From contig JABHXU010000004.1 of NCBI GenBank assembly GCA_018657065.1, positions 1 to 64,000 on the forward strand: a DNA stretch of 64,000 nt. The letters run 5' to 3'. Position numbers and translations under genes: made by a program. Shown here in pieces: positions 51,457 to 59,705 of the stretch (the first letter of the stretch is position 1; every line of letters starts with the position of its first letter). The stretch comes from an archaeon (GTDB taxonomy: Archaea > Nanobdellota > Nanobdellia > Woesearchaeales > GW2011-AR15). The notes under the pieces were generated by a model. It saw only the letters and a list, made by a program, of their open reading frames with translations. It searched no databases and was not told the origin of the DNA.

Positions 51457-52425
51457 TTATTTACTATTGCTTGTAGATCTTAAGTGAGCAATGGTATAAT
51501 TTCCACCATGTTCTGGATGCATTTCTTTAGAAGCTTCAAATTGAATAGGTGAGATTAAACCAATTTTCCTATCTTCTTCATCATAGGTCATTAAAGGATG
51601 TCCTGCAATTAATTTTCCAGAAATATGATAAGCTGGAGCTGTAGCGCTTCTTGGATCTCCAAATTCATATTTACTTGACCTCATTCTACCAGATACTAAC
51701 AAAGAAGTTGTTAGATCTGAAAATATATCTTCAAATTGTTCATTTGTTATAACAACTGGATGTTCTCCTGTTTCATCTCTTTGATTAGCTAGTGCTGTAA
51801 GATCTGATGGATCATACCCGTTTTTAGAAATCATATCAGCCATTCTCATACCATAATCTGTTCTATTATCATTATCAATAACTCTTAATGGACCAACATT
51901 TGTAATAAATGCTGCATCTGCCTCATAACCTGCGTCTTGCATTTGCCTAATAAAATCAACTGAAGCATAGGTTAATCCTTGAGCTATTTTTTTCCCTCTA
52001 TATTCCGGTTTTACTAACCAACCTCCAAGTTCTACAATATTCGTAGCATTTTGCATAAGTTCTTGAGCCGTAATAACAACAACTCCTTTTTCAGTTTCTT
52101 TATATTTTGGTTTTGTAAAATTATTACCATGCCAAGTTTTAATATATGATCATCCCATTATCTCGTTTGTTTGTGAATCAACAGCTACAAATCCTACAAC
52201 ACCTTTTGCTCCTGGTTCAAAAGTATAACCCACCTCAGATAAACTTTCCAAGGTATGAACATCTAATTGTTCAGCTAAAGAAGGATCTGTAAATGAAGCA
52301 ATTTCTTCAAAATCTGATTGAATCCAAGGTCTAATTACATAGTCACCCATATTATAATGTGGGACTTTAATTGTCTCTTCTTCACCAAATAAATTTAATG
52401 TCAAATCTTCTAATTGTATCTCCAT
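51457..52425 (-). pseudogene. GNAT-like acetyltransferase interrupted by an in-frame TGA
   Basis: One frame runs from ATG 52425 to TAA 51457 with a single TGA at codon 92 (52150-52152). Before it: MEIQLEDLTLNLFGEEETIK to VGFVAVDSQTNEIMG. After it: SYIKTWHGNNFTKPKYKETE to ELGGWLVKPEYRGKKIAQGLTYASVDFI, a GNAT acetyl-CoA loop (V-K-P-E-Y-R-G-K-K-I-A). The N-terminal part carries the preceding GNAT strands, so the domain is split by the stop. Downstream starts exist (ATG 52056) but would lose the fold. It is either a recent nonsense mutation or a readthrough codon. Substrate is unknown. Confidence 0.7.
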
Positions 52426-52547
52426 TAAATCTTAAAAATAACTTGTTCTTTATAAATATTCCTATTTGTTATCACTATACAGTAATAATATAAACTAAAA
52501 TAAAAGAGACACACATAATTCTAAAAAATTTCAATTTAAAAAAAAGA

Positions 52548-52618
52548 GGGCCCATGGAGATTCCAACGAGTTTACGAGTGGCACGAGAACGATAGTGACC
52601 GTGTGTTCAAATCTCCAT
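52548..52618. repeat. tRNA-Ile 3'-end copy plus inverted fragment
   Basis: Plus-strand 52548-52567 matches the 3'-end region of the tRNA-Ile gene (52661-52680) at 17 of 20 bases in the same orientation. An inverted copy GTTCAAATCTCCAT (52605-52618) pairs with ATGGAGATT (52554-52562). Between them ACGAG recurs three times at 8-9 nt spacing. No complete tRNA can be folded. Duplicated tRNA ends are typical of integration sites or gene decay. Confidence 0.55.
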
Positions 52619-52659
52619 AAGAATTCTAAAACCAGTTAATTTGTAAAAAAGAAAAGAAG

Positions 52660-52779
52660 TGGGCCCAAGGAGATTTGAACTCCCGACCACTGGCTTTCCT
52701 AGAAAAGCTTTGTGTTCGTAACAATGTACGAAGCGTAGCCATATAAGACCAGCGCTCCACCAGACTAAGCTATGGGCCC
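52660..52779 (-). tRNA. tRNA-Ile (anticodon UAU) with intron
   Basis: On the minus strand: acceptor stem GGGCCCA/TGGGCCC with discriminator A, D-stem GCTT/GAGC, anticodon stem CTGGT/GCCAG, loop CTTATAA with U33 and anticodon UAU, and T-arm GGGAG-TTCAAAT-CTCCT. A 46-nt intron (52696-52741) separates position 37 from 38; its first bases TGGCT can pair with AGCCA at the start of the 3' exon, as expected for a splicing-endonuclease substrate, although I cannot place a perfect bulge-helix-bulge. UAU reads AUA directly, unlike the usual archaeal CAU-agmatidine tRNA-Ile2. CCA is not encoded. Confidence 0.85.
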
Positions 52780-52836
52780 AAAAATTTAATCTGGTTATGA
52801 ATAACAATAAGAAAAAAATTAATTTTAAATACTTTA

Positions 52837-53124
52837 CTAATGCTTGATTGTTTTTTCCTTATTTAAATTCGTAACAAAGAAACTTAAACAATCTAAACCA
52901 CAAAAACCCGCTCGTTTCTTAAAATCTTCTCTCCCAAATTCAAGGGAATAAGGTGGCTTTTTTAAAGTAGTTCCACAGGTTGGACAAATTCTTTTACTTA
53001 TTGAATCTGTTTTATCAATGTTCTTTTTAATTAAATTTCCTATATTTCCCTCGTATAAATCTCTTTGCAAAGATTTTAAGTCTCTGTAGTCCATTGAATT
53101 TATAATTGTAGCTAGTTTATTCAT
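52837..53124 (-). CDS. Small cysteine-rich (zinc-binding) protein, 95 aa
   Basis: ICPTCGTTLKKPP and FCGLDCLSFF give two C-x-x-C-like pairs that could bind zinc. The N-terminus is helical (LATIINSMDYRDLKSLQRDLYEGNIGNLIKK). It overlaps the stop of the ArsR-like gene by 4 bp (ATGA), so the two are translationally coupled. It may be a co-factor of that regulator. Confidence 0.6.
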   Translation of the reverse strand: MNKLATIINSMDYRDLKSLQRDLYEGNIGNLIKKNIDKTDSISKRICPTCGTTLKKPPYSLEFGREDFKKRAGFCGLDCLSFFVTNLNKEKTIKH

Positions 53125-53774
53125 GTTCCACCTTTTTTTAGATTTGACATAAAGTTTTCCTTATCCCATAAAATAAACACTTTATGAAGTATTGATTTGA
53201 AATAAGTGTCGTTGTTATTTATCCCATTTACAAAAGCATCTTTAGAATGAATATGAGCATTTATACCATATTCTTTTCCTTCACTAGTAATCTTTTTATT
53301 GTTTAATATTTGATATTTTTCAGTATTCTCAGAAATTATTAAAATTTCTAATATTCCCTCACTTTTCCCTATAAACCCTATTGTTATTGTTTCTCGAAAA
53401 AGATCTTCTTCTTGGAAAAATAATTTAACTAACAAATAACCGGCTTTTTGTTCAGAAATTAATAATGAACTAAAAAAAAATTTAGAATCAGAATTTAATT
53501 TAATCATTCTTTTTCCTACAGCATTTTTTGTTCCAACAATCACATATGCAAATTCTTTTTTTAATGAATAAATTTTTCTAGGATTCCCTTTTCCAACATT
53601 ATTTAATTTATTTTTTTCAACAAAATCTAATGCCTCAAGCAATTTTAGCTGTGTACTAATATTAGGTAGAGACGTTCCTGTTTTTTTTGCAAGATTAGTT
53701 GGAGAAAGAGAGTTATGAGAAAGTTCAGTTATAATTCTCCATTTTGAGTCGGTAAAAATTGATTCTAACTCCAT
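53121..53774 (-). CDS. ArsR-like winged-helix regulator, 217 aa
   Basis: The N-terminal 80 residues are a winged HTH (SKWRIITELSHNSLSPTNLAKKTGTSLPNISTQLKLLEALDFVEKNKL, then a wing GKGNPRKIYSLKKEF). The C-terminal 130 residues form an alpha/beta domain of unknown ligand. A TATA-like box TTTAAATA lies 29 nt before the ATG, so the transcript is leaderless. It is coupled to the small zinc protein downstream. The arsenic link of the family name is not implied. Confidence 0.75.
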   Translation of the reverse strand: MELESIFTDSKWRIITELSHNSLSPTNLAKKTGTSLPNISTQLKLLEALDFVEKNKLNNVGKGNPRKIYSLKKEFAYVIVGTKNAVGKRMIKLNSDSKFFFSSLLISEQKAGYLLVKLFFQEEDLFRETITIGFIGKSEGILEILIISENTEKYQILNNKKITSEGKEYGINAHIHSKDAFVNGINNNDTYFKSILHKVFILWDKENFMSNLKKGGT

Positions 53775-53991
53775 AAAATATTTAATTAATTTTATACTAT
53801 TTAAATATTTCTATAATTAATAAACTTATTATATTTTATAAGTTATATAACGATTTAACTACATACCATTTCAAAATAAAAGAGTGTGAAAAAATGCGAC
53901 AAATTCAGAAACATTTTTAAAGGTCAGCCAACATCAAAATATCTAAAGGCAAATATATAACATATTACCTAGGGAAAAAAGAGGTGTAATT

Positions 53992-54045
53992 TTGGTACAT
54001 TACCTAGTTAAGAGTAGAAATAAGAATATCGGGGTTAACTTATGA
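53992..54045 (+). CDS. Micro-ORF 1 of the glycogen operon leader (17 aa)
   Basis: TTG 53992 follows a GAGGTG ribosome site by 5 nt and a TATA-like AAATATATAA (53951-53960) by a consistent distance. It reads MVHYLVKSRNKNIGVNL and its TGA overlaps the ATG of the next micro-ORF in ATGA. Confidence 0.4.
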   Translation: MVHYLVKSRNKNIGVNL

Positions 54046-54104
54046 AATTACTAAAAACTCCTAGAACTTTTAACATTACAAGTTGTGGGGTGAAAATAGA
54101 TTGA
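54042..54104 (+). CDS. Micro-ORF 2 of the glycogen operon leader (20 aa)
   Basis: ATG 54042 overlaps the previous stop and the ORF reads MKLLKTPRTFNITSCGVKID. Its TGA overlaps the TTG start of the glycosyltransferase in TTGA, and the GGGGTGA ribosome site of that gene lies inside it. The rest of the 53775-53990 interval holds only A/T-rich promoter sequence and a duplicated ATTACCTAG. Confidence 0.4.
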   Translation: MKLLKTPRTFNITSCGVKID

Positions 54105-55342
54105 AAGTTCTTATGTTTGGATGGGAATTCCCACCAAATAATAAAGGAGGACTTGGAACTGCTTGTTATGGTTTAACTAGAGGTCTAAGTAAACAAGGTA
54201 TTGATATAACTTTAGTTCTACCTAAAAAAAATGAACCTCATGACCATGTTGAAATAATTCCTGCTGATACACTCTATATTGGTAATCAAAAAATTAAACT
54301 CCAATATGTAAACTCACTTCTTACTGCTTACATGGATAATTGTGAATATTCAAAAGAAATTAAAAATTATGAAGAGAGTTTTAAACGTTTAATAACTGGA
54401 AATACTAGTGATTCTGATTTATATGGAAAAGATTTGTACTCAGAAGTTCATAGATATGCTAAAAAAGCTAAAATAATTGCTCTTTTTGAAGATTTTGATG
54501 TTATACACTGCCATGATTGGATGACTTTTAAAGCTGGAATTGAAGCTAAAAAAGCTACTGGAAAACCTCTTGTTGTTCATGTTCATGCAACTGATTTTGA
54601 TAGAACGGGAGGAAATCCAAATCAACATGTTTATGATATTGAAAGACAAGGCATGCATGAAGCAGATAAAATTATCACAGTTAGTGAATTTACAAAAAAT
54701 ATGATTATAAAACATTATGGAATTAATAACGAGAAAATTAAAGTTGTTCATAATGGTATTGAATATAGTAAACCTAAAAAAACTGAAAAATTTGGTTCTA
54801 ATGAAAAAATTGTATTATTCTTAGGAAGATTAACTTTACAAAAAGGACCTGAATATTTTATGGAAGCAGCAAAAAAAGCTCTTGATATAAGATCAGATAT
54901 TAAATTTATAGTTGCCGGAACTGGTGACATGTATGGAAAAATGATTAATAAGGCTGCTGAACTAGGAATAGCAAAAAATGTCTTATTTACAGGTCATTTA
55001 CGTGGGGACGATGTGGACAAAGCATACCAGATGGCGGATTTATATGTTATGCCTTCTGTTTCTGAGCCTTTTGGAATTACACCTCTAGAAGCTCTTAAGA
55101 ACAATACACCTGTTCTAATTTCCAACACCTCTGGGGTGTCTGAAGTCCTAACCAATGCTCTAAAAGTTGATTTTTGGGATGTTGACGAAATGACTAACAA
55201 GATAGTATCAGCAGTAAGCTATGGTAGCCTTAACAAATCATTAGTAAAAAATGGAAACAAAGACATCAAAGCAATTACATGGGACAAAGCAGCAAAAAAA
55301 TGTGTAGATGTGTATCACACTGTTAGAGGGATAGAAAAATGA
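54101..55342 (+). CDS. GT4-family glycosyltransferase (glycogen/maltodextrin metabolism)
   Basis: The 413 residues have the GT-B opening KVLMFGWEFPPNNKGGLGTACYGLTRGL and the C-terminal nucleotide-sugar site LFLGRLTLQKGPEYFMEAAKKAL and PSVSEPFGITPLEALKNNTPVLISNTSGVSE, as in GT4/GT5 synthases. The start is TTG 54101, which gives MKVLMFGWEF and has GGGGTGA 7 nt upstream; the extended frame to 54083 would overlap that site. It overlaps the GH57 gene by 4 bp. Within this operon it probably acts on alpha-glucan. Confidence 0.85.
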   Translation: MKVLMFGWEFPPNNKGGLGTACYGLTRGLSKQGIDITLVLPKKNEPHDHVEIIPADTLYIGNQKIKLQYVNSLLTAYMDNCEYSKEIKNYEESFKRLITGNTSDSDLYGKDLYSEVHRYAKKAKIIALFEDFDVIHCHDWMTFKAGIEAKKATGKPLVVHVHATDFDRTGGNPNQHVYDIERQGMHEADKIITVSEFTKNMIIKHYGINNEKIKVVHNGIEYSKPKKTEKFGSNEKIVLFLGRLTLQKGPEYFMEAAKKALDIRSDIKFIVAGTGDMYGKMINKAAELGIAKNVLFTGHLRGDDVDKAYQMADLYVMPSVSEPFGITPLEALKNNTPVLISNTSGVSEVLTNALKVDFWDVDEMTNKIVSAVSYGSLNKSLVKNGNKDIKAITWDKAAKKCVDVYHTVRGIEK

Positions 55343-56559
55343 AATCTATTTGTTTTTATTTTCAAGTTCATCAACCCTTTAGATTAAAACAATACAAAGT
55401 ATTTGATATTGGTAAATCTACTGACTATTTTGATGATACACTAAATGCAAAAATTATGCAAAAAGTAGCTAAAAAATGCTATTTACCTACAAATAATCTA
55501 ATGCTTAATTTAATTAAAAAACATAAAGGAAAATTCAAAATTGCCTATTCAATAACTGGAACTGCTTTAGATCAATTTGAAAAATATGCTCCAGACGTAT
55601 TACAAAGTTTTATTGAATTAAGCAAAACAGGCTGCGTTGAATTTTTGTCTGAAACATATTATCATAGCCTTTCATTTTTATTTTCAAAAAAAGAATTTAA
55701 AGAACAAGTTGAGCTACATAAAAAAAAAATCAAAGAACTTTTCAATCAAACTCCTAAGATATTTAGAAACACTGAACTGATTTATAATAATGAATTAGCT
55801 CACCATATCGAAAACATGGGTTATGATGGAATTTTAGCTGAAGGAGCGGACCATGTTTTAGGTTGGAGATCACCAAATATTAATTATAAAGCTAAAACAA
55901 CAGAAAATCTAAAATTATTATTAAAAAATTATAAACTAAGTGATGACATTGCATTTAGATTTTCAAATAAAGGATGGAAAGATCACCCATTAACAACAGA
56001 AAAATTTGTTTCTTGGGTACATAAAACTGAGGGTAAAACAATTAATCTTTTTATGGATTATGAAACATTTGGTGAACATCAATGGGAAGACACAGGAATT
56101 TTTAATTTTATGAAACATTTGCCTGATGAATTATTTAAAAAACATATTAAATTTAGAACACCTAGTGAAACTGCAAAAGATCTTCCAATCGCTGAACTAG
56201 ATGTCCATGTTCCAATGTCTTGGGCAGATGTTGAAAGAGATTTATCTGCGTGGCTAGGAAATGAAATGCAAAACGCTTCAATTAAAGAATTATATGCTAT
56301 TGAAAATGCTGTAAAAAAATCAAATGACAAAAAAATTATTGAAGATTGGAGAAAGCTAACAACTTCGGATCATTTTTATTATATGTGTACAAAATGGTTT
56401 TCAGATGGAGATGTTCATAAATATTTTAATCCTTATGACACACCTTATGACTCTTACATTAGTTTCATGAACGTACTTAATGATTTAGTTATTAGAATTA
56501 CAAAAAAACAAGACAAACATATTATAACAGAAAAACCAAGTTTATTGATACAAAATTAA
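55339..56559 (+). CDS. Glycoside hydrolase family 57 (amylopullulanase/alpha-amylase type)
   Basis: This 406-residue enzyme opens SICFYFQVHQPFRLKQYKVFDIG, the conserved GH57 strand with HQP. IFRNTELIYNNELA carries the catalytic nucleophile Glu, and LFMDYETFGEHQW the acid/base Asp. It hydrolyses or transfers alpha-1,4 (or 1,6) glucosidic bonds of glycogen. It is coupled to the GT4 gene by an ATGA overlap. Two DUF5752-like genes and glycogen synthase follow on the same strand, so it belongs to a glycogen operon. Confidence 0.9.
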   Translation: MKSICFYFQVHQPFRLKQYKVFDIGKSTDYFDDTLNAKIMQKVAKKCYLPTNNLMLNLIKKHKGKFKIAYSITGTALDQFEKYAPDVLQSFIELSKTGCVEFLSETYYHSLSFLFSKKEFKEQVELHKKKIKELFNQTPKIFRNTELIYNNELAHHIENMGYDGILAEGADHVLGWRSPNINYKAKTTENLKLLLKNYKLSDDIAFRFSNKGWKDHPLTTEKFVSWVHKTEGKTINLFMDYETFGEHQWEDTGIFNFMKHLPDELFKKHIKFRTPSETAKDLPIAELDVHVPMSWADVERDLSAWLGNEMQNASIKELYAIENAVKKSNDKKIIEDWRKLTTSDHFYYMCTKWFSDGDVHKYFNPYDTPYDSYISFMNVLNDLVIRITKKQDKHIITEKPSLLIQN

Positions 56560-56586
56560 ATTTTGTATCAATTGTAGGGGTGAAAA

Positions 56587-56883
56587 ATGACAAAAAAGAG
56601 GATCACAAAAAAAACAATTAAACCAAAAAATGCTAAACCTGAAAATTATTTCATACTTGTAACTGGAGTTCCACTCAAAAATTTAAAAGAACTTGCTAGT
56701 GCAGCTCAAATGATGAATGATTGGGTTTTTAATCATCATGTAAATGATAGTAGAAATGATTTTGCAACATGGTGTGAACATGTTTTAAATGAAGAAGATC
56801 TTGCAAATGAATTAGTTATTGCAAGAAATCCAAGAGATTTAGAGGTAATAATCTTAAGACATATAGTAAATAAATACTTATAA
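56587..56883 (+). CDS. DUF5752-family protein, 98 aa
   Basis: The core FILVTGVPLKNLKELASAAQMMNDWVFNHHVNDSRNDFATWCEHVLNEEDLANEL matches the DUF5752 pattern (small helical domain with H-V-N-x-x-x-N-D-F-A-x-W). Basic start (KKRITKKTIKPKN). Located between GH57 and glycogen synthase genes, with a second copy next to it, it may regulate or scaffold glycogen enzymes. Function is unknown. Confidence 0.65.
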   Translation: MTKKRITKKTIKPKNAKPENYFILVTGVPLKNLKELASAAQMMNDWVFNHHVNDSRNDFATWCEHVLNEEDLANELVIARNPRDLEVIILRHIVNKYL

Positions 56884-56898
56884 AAAAGGGGTGTAAAA

Positions 56899-57498
56899 AT
56901 GGGATATCTTGATAAGATACCGGAGGATAAAGCTTTTGTACTAGGAAGCAAGAAACTGCTAAGTATTAAAGATTTATCTATGGAATTAGAATCAGTTTCT
57001 GATGAAGAATATAGTCACTATGCTAGTGAAAGTCATAATTATTTTGCTGATTGGGTTATGCATGTTATTAAACATGATAAACTAGCTGCAGATCTAATAA
57101 ATGCGAATAATAGAAAAGATGCTGTTAAAGCTCTTGAAAAACATATAGCTAAACTTGAGAAAAAAAATGAACCAAGAAAATTCTTAAGCAAACCTTTTGT
57201 TTCTAAAAAAACAGAAACAACTAAGGATGACGAACTTGTTAAAGAAGTTTTAAAAACAGCAGAAACTAATGTTGAAAAAAAACAAGAAGAACAAAATTCT
57301 AACACAGATGTTGAAACTTCTGATCATTCAATTCACGAAATTGAAGACATGTTAAAATCTTTATCTAAAGAAGACACTGAAATTCGAAGCGTTATATGGA
57401 AACATTTTAAATGGGAACTCGCTAAAGAATTTATGTACGGAATGGCTATTGGGATATTAATGGGTTTTGTACTATCAAGAATTGTGATGCCGTGGTAA
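56899..57498 (+). CDS. DUF5752-like protein with C-terminal membrane helix, 199 aa
   Basis: Residues 10-90 repeat the DUF5752 core (FVLGSKKLLSIKDLSMELESVSDEEYSHYASESHNYFADWVMHVIKHDKLAADL). A charged linker follows and the C-terminus FMYGMAIGILMGFVLSRIVMPW is a membrane anchor. It is a paralogue of the preceding gene. It could tether glycogen enzymes at the membrane. Its stop lies 2 nt before the glycogen synthase start. Confidence 0.65.
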   Translation: MGYLDKIPEDKAFVLGSKKLLSIKDLSMELESVSDEEYSHYASESHNYFADWVMHVIKHDKLAADLINANNRKDAVKALEKHIAKLEKKNEPRKFLSKPFVSKKTETTKDDELVKEVLKTAETNVEKKQEEQNSNTDVETSDHSIHEIEDMLKSLSKEDTEIRSVIWKHFKWELAKEFMYGMAIGILMGFVLSRIVMPW

Positions 57499-57500
57499 AA

Positions 57501-59291
57501 ATGAAAACTAAAGCAAATTATTTTTTTGAAGTATCTTGGGAAGCATGCAACAAAGTTGGTGGAATATACACAGTTATAACTTCAAAAGCGCAACAAATGC
57601 TTGATAATTACAAATTTAATTATTTTGTAATTGGTCCTTATTTTCCTGGAAAGCAAATTTCAGATAAATTTAGTCAGATGACACCCCCTGACTTTTTAAA
57701 AGACGCTTTTGAAAAACTTCATAAACTAGACATTAATTGCTATTTTGGAAGTTGGCTTATAGAAGGAGAACCTAATGCAATTTTAATAGATTATTCTGGA
57801 TATACTAGTAATATTAATCAAATCAAAGCAAGTTTATGGGAAAAACATCAAATTGATTCACTTAACACCCAGTTTCATGATTTTGATGAACCTATATTAT
57901 GGAGTACTTGTGTTGGAATTCTTTTAGAAGCAATAAAAGAAAAACTTCCAGAAAAAAAAATAGTTGCACAATTTCACGAATGGCTTGCTGGAGGCGCATT
58001 ATTACATTTAAAAAATAATAATGTGAAAATAGGAACTGTTTTTACTACTCATGCCACAATGCTAGGAAGAACATTAGCAGCTAATAATGTTGATTTATAT
58101 GGTCAACTTGAAAATTTAGACCCTAAAGCAGAAGCATATAAATATGGAGTTCAACCTAAATTCTTAACTGAAAAAGCTTGTGCAAATATTGCAGATGTCT
58201 TTACAACTGTTTCAGAAATAACAGGTATTGAAGCCACTCATTTACTAGGAAAAAAACCTGATGTCTTACTTCCAAACGGTCTTGACACACATTTATTTCC
58301 TACTTTTGATGAAGCGTCTATAAGACATAAACTTCTAAAAGGGAAATTAAAGAGATTTTTGATGTTTTATTTTTTCCCATATTATTCCTTTGACTTAGAA
58401 AATACATTAATATTTTTCTTAGCTGGAAGATATGAATATCAAAACAAAGGAGTAGATGTTTATATTGAAGCTCTTGGAAAACTAAATCAAGAACTAAAAA
58501 AACAAGAAAATAGCAAAAATGTTGTTGCTTTTGTTTGGGTTCCTACAAGTGTTAAAGAAATAAAACCTGAAATCATGAAAAATAAAACATTCTATGAAGA
58601 TATTGAAGATTCAATCAAAGATATGAGTGAAGAAATTAAAAATAGAGTAATTTATGGTATTGTTGGAGACAAAGAAATAGATGTTAATTTTTTACTAGGT
58701 GAAACACTTGTTAAACAAAGTAAAAAAAGAAGTGCTAGATTAAAACGTGAAGGTCTTCCTCCACTAAGCACACATAATCTCTATAATGAAGAAAATGATG
58801 CTGTAATAAATGCTTTTAAAGCTAATGGACTCAATAATACTAAAGAAGACAAAGTTAGAGTTATATTTTATCCAATATATCTAACCGGAGCAGATCGTCT
58901 TTCGGATCTAAACTATTATGAAGCTATTACAGCGTCTCACTTAGGTGTATTTCCTTCATACTATGAACCTTGGGGTTATACCCCTATGGAAACTGGAGCA
59001 TTAGGTGTAGCATCTGTTACTACAGATTTAGCAGGTTTTGGAAGGTATATTAAAAAATTCGAAACAAAAAACAAAACTAAAGGAATTTACATAGTACCTA
59101 GACAAGATAAACCTTATAATGAGATTGTTGACAATTTATATTCTGTATTTAGTAGTTTTGTTAAACTAAATAAACAAGAAAGAATTGAAAACAAACTCCA
59201 AGCTAAAAAGCTAGCAGACAGTGCAGACTGGAATATTTTATCTGAATTCTATATTAAAGCACATAATTTAGCTATAGAAAGGCTAAAATAA
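57501..59291 (+). CDS. Glycogen synthase, eukaryote/GT3-like
   Basis: The 596-residue protein starts KANYFFEVSWEACNKVGGIYTVITSKAQQML, the GT3 (animal/fungal GYS) hallmark K-V-G-G-I-Y. IVAQFHEWLAGGAL, TVFTTHATMLGR, LPNGLDTHLFPTFDE, FFLAGRYEYQNKGVDVYIEAL and PSYYEPWGYTPMETGALGVASVTTDLAGFGRY (the C-terminal sugar-nucleotide site with E-P-W-G-Y) follow. It elongates glycogen from UDP- or ADP-glucose. With GT4, GH57 and GalT-like genes nearby, the cell probably stores alpha-glucan. GTG 57492 is possible but overlaps the previous gene. Confidence 0.9.
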   Translation: MKTKANYFFEVSWEACNKVGGIYTVITSKAQQMLDNYKFNYFVIGPYFPGKQISDKFSQMTPPDFLKDAFEKLHKLDINCYFGSWLIEGEPNAILIDYSGYTSNINQIKASLWEKHQIDSLNTQFHDFDEPILWSTCVGILLEAIKEKLPEKKIVAQFHEWLAGGALLHLKNNNVKIGTVFTTHATMLGRTLAANNVDLYGQLENLDPKAEAYKYGVQPKFLTEKACANIADVFTTVSEITGIEATHLLGKKPDVLLPNGLDTHLFPTFDEASIRHKLLKGKLKRFLMFYFFPYYSFDLENTLIFFLAGRYEYQNKGVDVYIEALGKLNQELKKQENSKNVVAFVWVPTSVKEIKPEIMKNKTFYEDIEDSIKDMSEEIKNRVIYGIVGDKEIDVNFLLGETLVKQSKKRSARLKREGLPPLSTHNLYNEENDAVINAFKANGLNNTKEDKVRVIFYPIYLTGADRLSDLNYYEAITASHLGVFPSYYEPWGYTPMETGALGVASVTTDLAGFGRYIKKFETKNKTKGIYIVPRQDKPYNEIVDNLYSVFSSFVKLNKQERIENKLQAKKLADSADWNILSEFYIKAHNLAIERLK

Positions 59292-59354
59292 TTTCTTTTT
59301 TTTATTTTTTCATAAAGAAAGATATAAAAACAAAATGATTTTCTTAGAGCATAA

Positions 59355-59427
59355 GCCGCGGTCGCATAATCCAAACCTTTACAAAGGTTAGAATCCAAAT
59401 ATATGCGACGTGCGCCAAAAATGGCTT
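59355..59427 (+). other. Structured RNA-like copy of the tRNA-Ser 5' end
   Basis: GCCGCGGTCGCATAATC (59355-59371) is identical to the first 17 bases of the tRNA-Ser at 59457. What follows cannot form a tRNA but is rich in complementarity: GTCGCAT/ATGCGAC (59361-59367 with 59403-59409), AACCTTT/AAAGGTT with a short loop, and AAGCC with GGCTT at the outside. It could be a decayed tRNA, an integration scar, or a small RNA. Confidence 0.45.
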
Positions 59428-59456
59428 AGTCCCATTCAAAAAAACTAAACTTTAAT

Positions 59457-59539
59457 GCCGCGGTCGCATAATCTGGTATTGCGCAGGATTGCTAATCCTG
59501 TTCCTTACGGAATTGTGGGTTCAAATCCCACCCACGGCG
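59457..59539 (+). tRNA. tRNA-Ser (anticodon GCU)
   Basis: Acceptor stem GCCGCGG/CCACGGC (one C-A mismatch at pair 5-68), anticodon stem CAGGA/TCCTG with loop TTGCTAA (GCU reads AGC/AGU), long variable arm TTCC-TTAC-GGAA and T-arm GTGGG-TTCAAAT-CCCAC. Discriminator G, standard for serine. CCA is not encoded. The serine leader peptide of serS contains both AGC and AGT codons served by this tRNA. Confidence 0.93.
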
Positions 59540-59618
59540 TTTTTCATTTTTCTTTTATATGTGCTTGAGTATACAATACGAAACACATAGCGTGTCAACC
59601 GAGCTACCAGTTGGTGAG

Positions 59619-59636
59619 AATCCCGCCCACGGCGTT
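59619..59636 (+). repeat. Copy of the tRNA-Ser 3' end
   Basis: AATCCCGCCCACGGCGTT differs at one base from AATCCCACCCACGGCGTT at 59524-59541, the T-arm/acceptor end of tRNA-Ser. It is preceded by a tRNA D-arm-like fragment. Together with the 5' copy it makes the tRNA gene flanked by its own partial copies. Confidence 0.55.
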
Positions 59637-59705
59637 CTTTTTTCTAATATTTCAGAAATTAAACCATCTATCTTATATACAACTACTTAACCCTAAATTA
59701 ATAGA

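Noticed and set aside
30548-52152. Genetic code with UGA as a sense codon
   Set aside because: UGA ends the peroxiredoxin gene (20344-20346) and the D-E-A-D helicase (60987-60989) at expected protein lengths, so genome-wide reassignment is unlikely.
52548-52618. A second complete tRNA gene
   Set aside because: The T-loop consensus GTTCAAATC is present, but neither strand gives matching T- and anticodon stems; it is a fragment.
53893-53919. ORF MRQIQKHF upstream of the glycogen operon
   Set aside because: It lies upstream of the likely TATA box at 53951 and has no downstream partner.
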